Shown: positions 27,048 to 36,018 of the stretch, piece by piece
Numbering within the stretch: the stretch's first letter is position 1
Layout of the letters: each line of letters opens with the position of its first letter
Assembly (NCBI RefSeq): GCF_047345485.1
Contig: NZ_JBLFEN010000002.1
Location: 556,556-620,555, forward strand
DNA: 64,000 nt
Source: Jejuia sp047345485
GTDB taxonomy: Bacteria > Bacteroidota > Bacteroidia > Flavobacteriales > Flavobacteriaceae
Reading direction: 5' to 3'
Program-made: the position numbers and the translations under genes
Notes under the pieces: generated by a model
Seen by the model: only the letters and a program-made list of their open reading frames with translations
Told to the model about the DNA's origin: nothing
The model's database searches: none

Positions 27048-27557
27048 ATGCCAGACGAAATCATAAATCGCGTAGCGAAAAGTAAACTAATTACTTTAAA
27101 TCTTGAGGATTATTATCCCGAGGGCAAACGTGTGTTATTCGATATTAAAGATTGGCTCTTTGAGGGTTTTGTACTTAGAGAAAAAGAATTTAGACAGAAC
27201 GTTTTAGATTTTGATTGGAGTACCTATAAAAATGCATATGTAGCACTAACTTGCAGTAGTGATGCTATTATTCCTGGGTGGGCATATATGCTATTAAGCA
27301 TTCAACTAGAGCCTTATGTTAAAAAAGTAATTATTGGTAATTTAAAACAGTTGGAAACATCTATTTACCAAGACATTATTAATAATTTAGAGGTTTTAGA
27401 ATATGAAGGTAAGCCCATAATAATTAAAGGGTGTGCCAATAAACCTGTACCACAAAACGCATATATCATGCTGTCTACCAAGCTAAAACCTATAGCAAAA
27501 TCTATTATGTATGGTGAAGCTTGTTCTTCTGTACCGCTTTACAAAAAAAATAAGTGA
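27048..27557 (+). CDS. DUF2480 family protein
   Basis: 169 residues, cytoplasmic. It matches the Bacteroidota-restricted DUF2480 family (ITLNLEDYYPEGKRVLFDIKDWLFEGFVLREKEFR; CSSDAIIPGWAYMLLS; IIIKGCANKPVPQNAYI). Three cysteines (CSSD, KGCANKPVP, EACSSVP) are potential metal or cluster ligands. It is the last gene of the suf run, and its position suggests a role connected with Fe-S biogenesis. The function is unknown. Confidence 0.85.
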   Translation: MPDEIINRVAKSKLITLNLEDYYPEGKRVLFDIKDWLFEGFVLREKEFRQNVLDFDWSTYKNAYVALTCSSDAIIPGWAYMLLSIQLEPYVKKVIIGNLKQLETSIYQDIINNLEVLEYEGKPIIIKGCANKPVPQNAYIMLSTKLKPIAKSIMYGEACSSVPLYKKNK

Positions 27558-27642
27558 CCTTTATATATTTACGGGGTCTTAAAAACGTATTATTTAAAAT
27601 TCTATTAAAAAGAATTCAATAAACATTTGTTAAAAATTAATT

Positions 27643-27650
27643 TATATTTG
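27643..27650 (+). promoter_or_regulatory. Putative -7 box for the DUF3078 gene
   Basis: TATATTTG lies 21 nt before the ATG at 27672. A TTTG lies only 13 nt upstream of it, shorter than the standard spacing. Confidence 0.5.
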
Positions 27651-27671
27651 CCAACATTTTAAAAACTGACA

Positions 27672-28601
27672 ATGATGAAAAAACTATTATTTTTCGCAAT
27701 TTTATTACTTAGTGTTTCTGCCTTTCAAGCACAAACAAAAGAAGAGTTAGAAACTCAAAAAGCTGAGAAACAAGCTGTTGCAGATGCTGCAAAAGCAGAA
27801 GTTGATGCATTACAAGCTAAAATAGATGCGCTTCCAGGGTGGAGAAAAGGTGCATTTGGTACTATTGGTGGTAGCTTATCTGGCTTTAATAACTGGTTTG
27901 CACAAGGTGCACCAAACAATAACTCTGGTAATATTGGTTTTACCGTTAATGGATTTGCTAACTTGATTCAAGAGAAATTCTTTTGGAGAAACAGTTTAAC
28001 AACTAACCTAAACTGGGTAAAATTAGACAATAAAGATATCGCTACGGATAGTGATAGTTTTGAGCCTACTACAGATGTATTTAATATTTCATCTTTATAT
28101 GGTAGAAACATTTCTAAAACACTTGCTGCATCAGCATTAGCGGAATACAGAACAACTATTTTAAATAACTTTAATGATCCTGGATATTTAGATGTTGGTA
28201 TTGGTGCTACATGGACGCCTATTGAAAACTTAATAGTAGTAGTACACCCATTAAACTACAACTTTGTTTTTGCTGATGACAATACTATTTTTAACTCATC
28301 TCTTGGTGCTAAAATTGTTGCAGATTATACAAGACAAATTGGTGCTGTTGGGTTTAAAACTAACTTATCAGCTTTCCAAAGTTATGAATCTAGCGATTTA
28401 TCAAACTGGACCTGGACTAACTCTTTTAGCTACACGTTATGGAAAATGATTGGTGTTGGGTTTGATTTTGGTTTAAGAAATAACAAGCAAGAAGCATTAA
28501 ACTATTCTAGAAATATTTTAGGTAATGCTGGTGAAACTTTTGATTCTGTAGATAACGATTTACAAACATATTACACATTTGGTTTAAGCTACAATTTCTA
28601 A
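27672..28601 (+). CDS. DUF3078 outer-membrane barrel protein with N-terminal coiled coil
   Basis: 309 residues. The signal peptide ends SAFQAQ, a short heptad-like helix follows (EELETQKAEKQAVADAAKAE), then a DUF3078 barrel that starts WRKGAFGTIGGSLSGFNNWFAQG. Alternating beta-strands run to the terminal GLSYNF, an outer-membrane C-terminal signal. The function of DUF3078 is unknown. Two Met codons are in tandem at the start (MMKK), and the second could be used. It has its own promoter and a strong terminator. Confidence 0.85.
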   Translation: MMKKLLFFAILLLSVSAFQAQTKEELETQKAEKQAVADAAKAEVDALQAKIDALPGWRKGAFGTIGGSLSGFNNWFAQGAPNNNSGNIGFTVNGFANLIQEKFFWRNSLTTNLNWVKLDNKDIATDSDSFEPTTDVFNISSLYGRNISKTLAASALAEYRTTILNNFNDPGYLDVGIGATWTPIENLIVVVHPLNYNFVFADDNTIFNSSLGAKIVADYTRQIGAVGFKTNLSAFQSYESSDLSNWTWTNSFSYTLWKMIGVGFDFGLRNNKQEALNYSRNILGNAGETFDSVDNDLQTYYTFGLSYNF

Positions 28602-28620
28602 TTTTGCTTAACTAAAATTT

Positions 28621-28664
28621 AAAAAAAAAGCACTTTCCAATAAAAATGGAAAGTGCTTTTTTTT
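28621..28664 (+). terminator. Bidirectional Rho-independent terminator
   Basis: A-rich arm with GCACTTTCCA, a 7-nt loop, then TGGAAAGTGC followed by a T tract (28655-28665); both strands carry the stem plus T-run. It lies between the convergent DUF3078 and hflX genes. Confidence 0.9.
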
Positions 28665-28795
28665 TGCGTTTAGAATTGTAGATCTTCTCTAAGCTTAGCA
28701 TAAAACCTATCCTTTTTAAAACCCTTGTAAAAACAAAGCTAGCAACCTCAAAATTTTGATAAGTATCTAATTTAGATAAAATACTCGAAGTAAAA

Positions 28796-29995
28796 TTACT
28801 TCATATCCTCGTAATTATAATCAGGATATAAGAAGTGATTATATGGAAAACGGGTGACATGTATTTCTCTAACCTCATCATATACACGTTTTTTAAAATC
28901 TTCTAAATTGCTTTTATTAATAGCTGAAATAAACAAGGCATTGTTACCAACTTTACTCATCCAGGTACTTTTCCACTCCTCTAATGTATAATGGCGTTTG
29001 GTTTTTTCGGTATCTAGCTCATCTTCATCTATAGGTTCAGGTTGGTAGGCGTCAATTTTATTAAACACCATAATTGTGGGTTTGTCGCTACTTTTTATTT
29101 CACCTAAAATTTTATTTACAGAAGCTATATGTTCCTCAAAATTTGGGTGCGAAATATCAACTACATGTAATAATAAATCAGCTTCTCTAACCTCATCTAG
29201 CGTACTTTTAAAACTATCTACCAATTGGGTTGGTAACTTGCGTATAAATCCAACCGTATCACTTAATAAAAATGGTAAATTTTGAATGACTACTTTTCTC
29301 ACTGTGGTATCTAAGGTAGCAAATAACTTATTTTCTGCAAAAACTTCACTTTTACTTACAACATTCATTAAAGTAGACTTTCCAACATTAGTATAACCCA
29401 CAAGTGCCACACGAACCATTTTACCACGGTTACCACGTTGTACCGCCATTTGCTTATCAATAGTTTTTATACGCTTTTTTAATAAAGCAATTTTATCGCG
29501 TACAATACGTCTATCGGTTTCTATCTCGGTTTCTCCAGGTCCGCGCATGCCTATCCCCCCTTTTTGGCGCTCCAAGTGCGTCCACATACCTCTTAATCGT
29601 GGTAATAAATACTCACATTGCGCCAATTCTACTTGTGTTCGGGCATAACTAGTTTGGGCACGTTGCGCAAAAATATCGAGTATTAAGTTAGTACGATCTA
29701 AAACTTTTACATCTAATATTTTACTAATATTACGTTCTTGTGCTGCAGATAATTCGTCATCAAAAATGGCAGTATCGATATCATTTTCCTTTATAAACTT
29801 AAGAACATCTTCCATTTTTCCAGAACCAATAAAGGTTTTAGCATTAGGCATATCCATTTTTTGAGTAAAACGTTTTACGGCGTAACCACCTGCTGTAAAT
29901 GTTAAAAACTCCAACTCATCTAAATACTCTTTAAGTTTAGTTTCGTCTTGATCTTTTGTTACAATGCCTATTAAAACTGCCTTCTCTAATCCCAT
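28796..29995 (-). CDS. hflX: Ribosome-associated GTPase HflX
   Basis: 399 residues. It has an N-terminal HflX domain (TFIGSGKMEDV; DDELSAAQERN; RTQVELAQCEYLLPRL), the glycine-rich GGIGMRGPGETEIE linker, and a G domain with GYTNVGKS (200-207), DTVG (246-249) and NKIDA. It splits or rescues stalled ribosomes in better-studied bacteria. It is divergent from the nuclease gene at 30087. Confidence 0.95.
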   Translation of the reverse strand: MGLEKAVLIGIVTKDQDETKLKEYLDELEFLTFTAGGYAVKRFTQKMDMPNAKTFIGSGKMEDVLKFIKENDIDTAIFDDELSAAQERNISKILDVKVLDRTNLILDIFAQRAQTSYARTQVELAQCEYLLPRLRGMWTHLERQKGGIGMRGPGETEIETDRRIVRDKIALLKKRIKTIDKQMAVQRGNRGKMVRVALVGYTNVGKSTLMNVVSKSEVFAENKLFATLDTTVRKVVIQNLPFLLSDTVGFIRKLPTQLVDSFKSTLDEVREADLLLHVVDISHPNFEEHIASVNKILGEIKSSDKPTIMVFNKIDAYQPEPIDEDELDTEKTKRHYTLEEWKSTWMSKVGNNALFISAINKSNLEDFKKRVYDEVREIHVTRFPYNHFLYPDYNYEDMK

Positions 29996-30028
29996 ATATG
30001 CCTTACGATTATAAAAATTTTACGTTAA

Positions 30029-30036
30029 CAAAGTTA
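30029..30036 (-). promoter_or_regulatory. Putative -7 box for hflX
   Basis: TAACTTTG on the minus strand lies 33 nt before the ATG at 29995. No -33 TTTG was seen. Confidence 0.4.
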
Positions 30037-30074
30037 CGCAATTGCTGGCATTTTAAAGTTTCTAAATTTAAACC

Positions 30075-30082
30075 TATTTTTG
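30075..30082 (+). promoter_or_regulatory. Putative -7 box for the EEP nuclease gene, 4 nt from the ATG
   Basis: TATTTTTG-ACCC-ATG, the same geometry as at thiL. Either the transcript is leaderless, or translation starts at the next Met, 13 codons in (30126). Confidence 0.4.
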
Positions 30083-30086
30083 ACCC

Positions 30087-31055
30087 ATGATAGACGATTT
30101 TAATGATATACCCATACGCCACGATATGCAAACTGTAGCGTTTTATAATATTGAAAATTTATTTGATTTAAAAGATAGTAAATTAACGCATGACAACGAT
30201 TTTTTACCCGAATCGGTAAAGCGATGGACGCCAAAACGCTATAAAAATAAGTTACGTAAATTAGGGTATGCTATTTCAAATATTGGGAAACAAGACACTG
30301 GAAAACATCCTGCGATAGTTGGTTTAGCTGAAGTAGAAAATGCCAAAGTGTTACAAGATTTGATAGACTCTAAACACCTTGAAGATTGTAATTATCAATA
30401 TGTGCATTTTGATTCTTTAGACGAACGCGGTATTGATGTTGCCATGTTATATGATACTTCTGTTTTCAAAGTTTCGCATACTGAAACTTTTACTGTGCCT
30501 TTAACCGATGATAACGGCACACCTGATTACACGCGTGATATTTTACTCGTTGGAGGAATTTTAGATGGTGAAACAATGTATTTTATAGTAAATCATTGGT
30601 CGTCTAGACGTGAAGGACAAAAAGAATCTGAGCCCAAACGGTTAGCAGCTTCAGAAAAGGTGAGCGAAATTATTTCCGCCTTAACTCAAAAAGATGAAAA
30701 CGTAAAAATTATGGTAATGGGCGATTTCAATGATACGCCACAAAATGAAAGCTTAAAACGCTTAGTAGCAGACCACGGTTTATTTAATCCTTTTGAAACC
30801 TTACGCTCTTTTACACGTGGTACAGTTAAACACAGAAGACAGTGGTTTACATTCGACCAAGTTTTAATATCTACTAACTTTTTTAAAAGTTCTAAAAAAG
30901 AATTTGAATTCTTTAAAGCAAATATTTTTGATGCAGATTTTTTAAAGACGTTTAAAGGGCATTATAAAGGTGCGCCGTATAGAACTTATGCTGGAAAAAA
31001 ATATAAAGGTGGTTATAGCGACCACTTTCCTGTTTATACTATTTTGAAAAAATAA
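30087..31055 (+). CDS. Endonuclease/exonuclease/phosphatase family protein (cytoplasmic form)
   Basis: 322 residues. It has EEP-fold motifs TVAFYNIENLFD (Asn of the metal site), GLAEVEN (metal Glu), FIVNHWSSRR, MGDFNDTP and the terminal GGYSDHFPVY (catalytic Asp-His). There is no signal peptide, unlike its paralogue at 36019..37107, with which it shares most motifs. The first Met gives a short N-terminal extension; Met 14 (MQTVAFYN) is an alternative start. Substrates in this fold range from DNA and RNA to inositol phosphates. By neighbourhood a nucleic-acid role is plausible. Confidence 0.85.
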   Translation: MIDDFNDIPIRHDMQTVAFYNIENLFDLKDSKLTHDNDFLPESVKRWTPKRYKNKLRKLGYAISNIGKQDTGKHPAIVGLAEVENAKVLQDLIDSKHLEDCNYQYVHFDSLDERGIDVAMLYDTSVFKVSHTETFTVPLTDDNGTPDYTRDILLVGGILDGETMYFIVNHWSSRREGQKESEPKRLAASEKVSEIISALTQKDENVKIMVMGDFNDTPQNESLKRLVADHGLFNPFETLRSFTRGTVKHRRQWFTFDQVLISTNFFKSSKKEFEFFKANIFDADFLKTFKGHYKGAPYRTYAGKKYKGGYSDHFPVYTILKK

Positions 31056-31433
31056 TTATATAGATTGAAATAGAATATATGCTAAAGCTAAAACAGTAAA
31101 AGGGAGTAACCAAAGTATCCAAATACTATAAGCTTGTTTTTTTTGTTGTAATCGTTTTGCGTTAAGTAAGTTTCGCTTTTTGCCACTGTATTGCATCCAG
31201 TTTTTAAAAAATGTAGCGACTGCTAACAGTACTAATAGTGTCCAAGCTTTGTAAGAAGACATCGTATCCACATGCATTTGCCTAAAAAAGCCGGCAAAAA
31301 AAACACCTAAGAGTAATAATAAACTACATTGCAATACTGAAACATATACTGTAGCCATTTTAATAGCTTTTTTGCTTTTCTTCTTTTTGTAATATTGAAA
31401 TATATTAAGAAAAAAAGAGTCGAATAGTGTCAT
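31056..31433 (-). CDS. Small membrane protein of unknown function
   Basis: 125 residues, with about three hydrophobic segments (VYVSVLQCSLLLLLGVFFAG, AWTLLVLLAVATFF, YSIWILWLLPFTVLALAYIL) separated by very basic loops (KKKKSKKAIK, KKRNLLNAKRLQQKK). No family is recognised. It abuts the nuclease stop convergently and ends 27 nt downstream of the DUF5689 lipoprotein gene on its own strand, so it is probably the last gene of that transcript. Confidence 0.6.
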   Translation of the reverse strand: MTLFDSFFLNIFQYYKKKKSKKAIKMATVYVSVLQCSLLLLLGVFFAGFFRQMHVDTMSSYKAWTLLVLLAVATFFKNWMQYSGKKRNLLNAKRLQQKKQAYSIWILWLLPFTVLALAYILFQSI

Positions 31434-31460
31434 ATAGTTGAAGTTACTGTAAAGGTATCA

Positions 31461-32894
31461 TTATTCTACAAAATCCACACTAATATCATCCAACTCATAA
31501 ATCCCATCAAAACTATCTTGCCCGCCACCAGTATATTTAAAAGCGACATGAATAGTTCCTGAAATACAAGACAAATCCACAGTTCCAGAGGTGAACCACT
31601 CTACAAAAGAATCTGAATCTTTTACCACATAGGCATCACTTAAAATTTGCCATGTGGCACTTGTAACCCCATCTTCAGTACCATCCCAATCATCAGCATA
31701 AAATACTTCCATAAAACTACTATCGGCACGACTACTTGAGGTTTTAAAACGTAAGGTTTCACCGTCTTGAGCATCCAAATCAAATTCTGGAGTAATAAGC
31801 CAACCTATATTACTCACATCACTGGAACCTCCAGATTGAAATCTACACGAGCGTCCTAAAGAAGAATTTACGGCTGTAGATGTTGATGTCCACGCTTCCC
31901 ATGCTTCTGTGCCTACTTCAATATAATTTGTCCAACCATTACCTTCAATTGGGCGGTTATTGCGCTGCGATTCAAAATCTTCAAAAAATAAGTTTCCTGT
32001 ACCAAAACTAGATGCTATGCCACATGAAAACTCTAATGGATCGCAACGCGCTGTATTATCAAAACTTAAATCCGATGAACTTTTTGGAAGTAACACACTA
32101 AAATCATCCCTAAAATCTCGACTATAAATCCCTATCACACTCCCATTTCCTTGTGGCACTAACAAGGTTTTAAAGTCGGAAAATGTGCTGGTTTGCATGA
32201 TAATTTGTGCGCCAGAATTACAACTCTCCATTAAGCGCAACCCATCAAACTCATCAAAAGATTCACTAGCAAATGTAGCACCTAACTCAAACCTATTCAG
32301 TTGCATATTATCTAACTGAATTAAAGTGTTTTCGTCTGCTTGGGTTAATTCAGGAATACGCACAACTTTTGGCTGTATCTCAGCAATAGTATTGGTTCTT
32401 AACACAATATCACGATATTCTGAAGCCTGAATTTGCCCTACATTTACACCATTTTCACTTCCAATAGTAACCACACCGTTAGATTCGCCCACAGCCAATC
32501 CCTGCAATTTCACAAGTACTTTTTGCCCAAATTGATAAGTATCTGACAAACTACTTTGATTAATATCAATTTTAAAACCTAAACGCGGATCATTATCAGG
32601 ACTGCTATCATCAATTTTATTCTGAATAATCAATTCCTCAAAAAAGTTCCCACCTTTATCCGAAGACACTACATAACCTTCAATATAAATATCATCTCGA
32701 ATTACCGCAATCCCATTTCCACCGTTTACCGCTTGCTCAAAAAGTGACTTTACAGCCTTAAACGTGGTTAGCTTTTCTCTGGGAATTACAGGATCTTCAG
32801 TCTCAATATTTGGCACACCAAAATCGTCGTCGTTTACGCAGGAAATTGCTAAAAATCCCAATATTCCAATCAAAATGTTATTCACTTTTTTCAT
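31461..32894 (-). CDS. DUF5689 / choice-of-anchor J lipoprotein
   Basis: 477 residues. The lipobox is LAISC (Cys 19), followed by an acidic VNDDD start typical of surface-exported flavobacterial lipoproteins. Residues ~40-270 match DUF5689 (FKAVKSLFEQAVNGGNGIAVI, IYIEGYVVSSDKGGNFFEELIIQN). That is an OB-like domain often found near nucleases and TonB receptors. The C-terminal ~300-477 resembles a choice-of-anchor J jelly roll (LFFEDFES, GWLITPEFDLD, GIYELDDISVDF). It lies downstream of the TonB receptor gene at 33105..35906, separated by repeats, suggesting a receptor-lipoprotein pair. Confidence 0.75.
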   Translation of the reverse strand: MKKVNNILIGILGFLAISCVNDDDFGVPNIETEDPVIPREKLTTFKAVKSLFEQAVNGGNGIAVIRDDIYIEGYVVSSDKGGNFFEELIIQNKIDDSSPDNDPRLGFKIDINQSSLSDTYQFGQKVLVKLQGLAVGESNGVVTIGSENGVNVGQIQASEYRDIVLRTNTIAEIQPKVVRIPELTQADENTLIQLDNMQLNRFELGATFASESFDEFDGLRLMESCNSGAQIIMQTSTFSDFKTLLVPQGNGSVIGIYSRDFRDDFSVLLPKSSSDLSFDNTARCDPLEFSCGIASSFGTGNLFFEDFESQRNNRPIEGNGWTNYIEVGTEAWEAWTSTSTAVNSSLGRSCRFQSGGSSDVSNIGWLITPEFDLDAQDGETLRFKTSSSRADSSFMEVFYADDWDGTEDGVTSATWQILSDAYVVKDSDSFVEWFTSGTVDLSCISGTIHVAFKYTGGGQDSFDGIYELDDISVDFVE

Positions 32895-32924
32895 AACATA
32901 TACTTTTAATACATTTTATATTTT

Positions 32925-33026
32925 GGGCGTTACCCTAAAGGGTCGGGCTTTCACTACTCAATCCCTCCTGCGTCGGGGATTTCAAACATGCCGTTCAATC
33001 CCTAACGCGGTCTCATCCGCCAGTGC
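32925..33026 (-). repeat. Intergenic repeat element, copy 2 of the two-copy family
   Basis: The reverse complement reads GACCGCGTTAGGGATTG ... GAAAGCCCGACCC-ttta-GGGTAACGCCC, matching copy 1 at 452..563 block by block. The intervening spacer is different and contains CCCCGACGC. It lies between the TonB receptor and the DUF5689 gene, about 30 nt ahead of the latter's ATG. Confidence 0.7.
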
Positions 33027-33066
33027 TTTTTTATTCATTTTATAATAACTTATCTGTAGTATTGAG

Positions 33067-33106
33067 ATCCTGAAACGAGTTCAGGATGACAATTCACAGA
33101 ATTGTC
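33067..33106 (-). repeat. Double-hairpin intergenic element at the end of the TonB receptor gene
   Basis: Two adjacent inverted repeats: ATCCTGAA-N5-TTCAGGAT (33067-33087) and GACAATTC-ACA-GAATTGTC (33088-33106). The second touches the receptor's TGA stop. The CTGAA-N5-TTCAG core recurs at 54918..54932. It may act as a terminator, although no long T-run follows. Confidence 0.6.
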
Positions 33107-35906
33107 AAAACCTATAATTCACATTTAAAAAATACGTAGCACCGCGTCCGTACCAATACTTAGAGCCAAAAACGGGTATATCCAAAGCTTGGTCGTCTCG
33201 CAATTGTCTAAAGTTCGCATTTCGCCCTTGTTCAAAACCTCCAGTTCTAAACACAGCGTCCAACAGGTTATTCACACTTGCAAAAATGCTTATATACTTA
33301 TTCCCTATTTTCCAAGATTTACCACCTATTAAATTTACCACCATATAATCATCAAAACGTTCTTGTCGTAATAATTCTCTAGCCAAATTTTCATCATAAT
33401 CATTAAACGTATTGCCATCAAAATCGGTTGTAAAATTTGACGAACGTGTTAGCGGACTCACATCAATATACGTATTAGTAAAGAAATTTACGGTTGCTCC
33501 AAACCACCAAAAATCAGGGTCGCGGTACTCAAATCCCATGGAATATGCCCTATGTGGTCCAGCCGCAATCTTGTAATTCTTTAAATTCGACGTTCCAAAA
33601 TCCTTAAAGCCATCTACAAAACCCGCAGCAACCGATTCATCATCAGCTTCTGTGGTTAAAAATAAATTTGGATTATTGGCATAGGTAAATTGCCCCACAG
33701 AAGCCACACCTTTCAATTTAATTGTTGGTGTTACTTGTGCCTCAATACCCAATTCGCCGCCAATGTGTTGCTTATCAATTCCTTGTAAAATCTCTTGAAT
33801 AAACGCCACATTATCGCCACCAATACCATCTGCAAAAAAGAATGATATCTCATTTGCATCTTGAATTTTAGTATAATACCCTGTAATTTTTGCCTTAATA
33901 ATTGGCGACCTGAATATATAGCTCAGATCTGTAGACAATATTTTTTCTTCTGTAATATTTGGTACTACATTATGGTTTTCTCTAGAATTAGAAAATGTAT
34001 TTCTTAACGATGGCGCTCTAGTAATAAATCCAGCATTTGCCGTCAATAAATGTTTTCCCGATATTTTGTACGTTAAACCACCTTTTGCTCCAAAACCTGT
34101 AAAGTTTAGTTTTTCACCTTTACCCAAAGAGTTATCAGGAAACGCTCCATTTTGGTATAAACCCTCTCTTTGATATTGCGTATTGGTAACACTAGCAGAC
34201 AAGAAAAAATCTAGTTTATTATATCTAAACTGTGCTTGGGCAAACCCTTTAATCACATTGGCAAACAGGTTATAATTGTACTTAAATGTATCGCCAACAC
34301 CCACCAGTCGGTTTGGATTTTGCAAATCGTTTTGAGCTTCAGTTACATTTTCAGCAAACTGATCGATATCTAAATACGTATCAGCCCCAAGTAAATCTAA
34401 AACCTCGGCAAAATTCTCTGATTTTAAGGCCTGTACACTCAAACCCGCGTTTAAAATGATGTTATCATTTAACGCTGAATTTAAAATAGAATTAAACGTT
34501 AATTGAGTATCATCTACTCTGTCTTCATATAATGCATATCTCGCGTTACCACCGTTTTGGGCATTTGAAATATTCGCTTCGTAAAATGTGTTCCAATCTA
34601 CCTGACCATCATTTTGAAATTCACGTAAGGCTAAAAATGCAAATTGTAAATCGTTAGGGAAGTTCCGTTCAAAATAGCTTGGTAAATTTTGATAATATGC
34701 CGGACTTGGGTTTGCACCACCACCTTCTGGCACACCATTTTCCAAATCGGTACCATTGTTATCCAATCTGCTATTCCCTAGTTTTCCAAATTGATAAGCT
34801 ACGTTTGTATTCAACGTAGTTTTTGAAGAGATATCCCAATAATGGTTCAGCATAAAAATTGGTTCTTCAACTTCTTTAATTCGCGAATTGCGTTGTTCTC
34901 CATTTTGAAACCCCCAATACTCATTATATCTAATGCCTTTTAAATCAAAAACTTCTTGGGTGTTAGGTGATGATTTTCCTCTACGATTAGGCGCGTAAAT
35001 TGCTGTAAAATTTAAACTATGGCTATCATTCAATTTTTTTTCAACAGATAAAAAGAAAGAGTTAGCATCATAAATCGTAACATCTTGATACCCCTCATTT
35101 CCCCAACGTCTTCCTAAAGACATGGTATATGCCCAATTATTTTTTAGTAATCCTGAAGCATACGTTGCTAATAAACGATTGGTATAACTTCTATTTGAAG
35201 ACGAATACGTTAACCGCCCACCTTCTCTAGCCTGAGAGGCTCTTACGTTAATATTTGTAGTTCCTAAAATACCTCCAAAATTATAATCAGATGGCGCTAA
35301 ACCTGTGGTTAATTCTTGATTACGCATTACGTCGTTTAAACCGCCCCAATTGCTCCATTGTGGTCTGCCATTAAACAATTTATTCATTGGAATGCCATTG
35401 ATAAGCACAGAGCCATTTTCAGAATCTAAGCCTCGTAATCTAAAAAACGACTGACTAAATTCAAATGCAGCAGTTCTTTGAAATACATCTAAAGATGATG
35501 ATAATAAACCTGTAATATTATCAGCTCCAACGGCGTCATTATCTAACTCATCATCAGAAAGTGTAATAGTAAATAAATCTTGACTTTGAGATATATCCCG
35601 CTCTAAAGTCATATCACTTATATCAACCGTTTGTGCTTCATTTATAACAATCGGAAAACGTTTGGTAGTATATCCTGTTTTTGAAATTTTAAGAATTTGC
35701 TCTCCAAAAGGCATATTTGTATCAAAAAGAAACTCCCCTTGAACATCTGTAAGCATTACTAATTGTGTGCCTTCTAATTCAACAGTCACATTCAAAATAG
35801 GCTGAAAAGACACGGCATCTTTAACGCTTCCTCTTACAATAGTCTGCTGAGAAAAGCTGAAAATGGAAAAAAATCCGAATAAAAAAATGAGGGTTATTTT
35901 ATTCAT
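33105..35906 (-). CDS. TonB-dependent receptor with carboxypeptidase-like N-terminal domain
   Basis: 933 residues. The signal peptide ends SFSQQ. A carboxypeptidase-regulatory-like beta-sandwich spans ~24-110 (GSVKDAVSFQPILNVTVELEGT ... GEQILKISKTGYTT). The plug follows (FFRLRGLDSENGSVLINGIPMN ... GGILGTTNINVRAS), then a ~700-residue barrel ending TYFLNVNYRF. It imports a ligand across the outer membrane using TonB energy. The WSNWGGL motif in the plug recurs as WSNWAGI in the receptor at 41080..43680, so the two are related. The neighbours are nucleases and surface lipoproteins. Confidence 0.9.
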   Translation of the reverse strand: MNKITLIFLFGFFSIFSFSQQTIVRGSVKDAVSFQPILNVTVELEGTQLVMLTDVQGEFLFDTNMPFGEQILKISKTGYTTKRFPIVINEAQTVDISDMTLERDISQSQDLFTITLSDDELDNDAVGADNITGLLSSSLDVFQRTAAFEFSQSFFRLRGLDSENGSVLINGIPMNKLFNGRPQWSNWGGLNDVMRNQELTTGLAPSDYNFGGILGTTNINVRASQAREGGRLTYSSSNRSYTNRLLATYASGLLKNNWAYTMSLGRRWGNEGYQDVTIYDANSFFLSVEKKLNDSHSLNFTAIYAPNRRGKSSPNTQEVFDLKGIRYNEYWGFQNGEQRNSRIKEVEEPIFMLNHYWDISSKTTLNTNVAYQFGKLGNSRLDNNGTDLENGVPEGGGANPSPAYYQNLPSYFERNFPNDLQFAFLALREFQNDGQVDWNTFYEANISNAQNGGNARYALYEDRVDDTQLTFNSILNSALNDNIILNAGLSVQALKSENFAEVLDLLGADTYLDIDQFAENVTEAQNDLQNPNRLVGVGDTFKYNYNLFANVIKGFAQAQFRYNKLDFFLSASVTNTQYQREGLYQNGAFPDNSLGKGEKLNFTGFGAKGGLTYKISGKHLLTANAGFITRAPSLRNTFSNSRENHNVVPNITEEKILSTDLSYIFRSPIIKAKITGYYTKIQDANEISFFFADGIGGDNVAFIQEILQGIDKQHIGGELGIEAQVTPTIKLKGVASVGQFTYANNPNLFLTTEADDESVAAGFVDGFKDFGTSNLKNYKIAAGPHRAYSMGFEYRDPDFWWFGATVNFFTNTYIDVSPLTRSSNFTTDFDGNTFNDYDENLARELLRQERFDDYMVVNLIGGKSWKIGNKYISIFASVNNLLDAVFRTGGFEQGRNANFRQLRDDQALDIPVFGSKYWYGRGATYFLNVNYRF

Positions 35907-35974
35907 ACTTACCTTTACGACACCAAAATACCAAAAAGTAACTGATTGATTCTAAAAAACTTGAGTCAATACTA

Positions 35975-35982
35975 TAACTTTG
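35975..35982 (+). promoter_or_regulatory. Putative -7 box for the secreted EEP gene
   Basis: TAACTTTG lies 36 nt before the ATG at 36019. The -33 box is unclear. Confidence 0.35.
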
Positions 35983-36018
35983 GCTTAGGTTTTGTAATAT
36001 ACAAACTGTAATCCTTTA

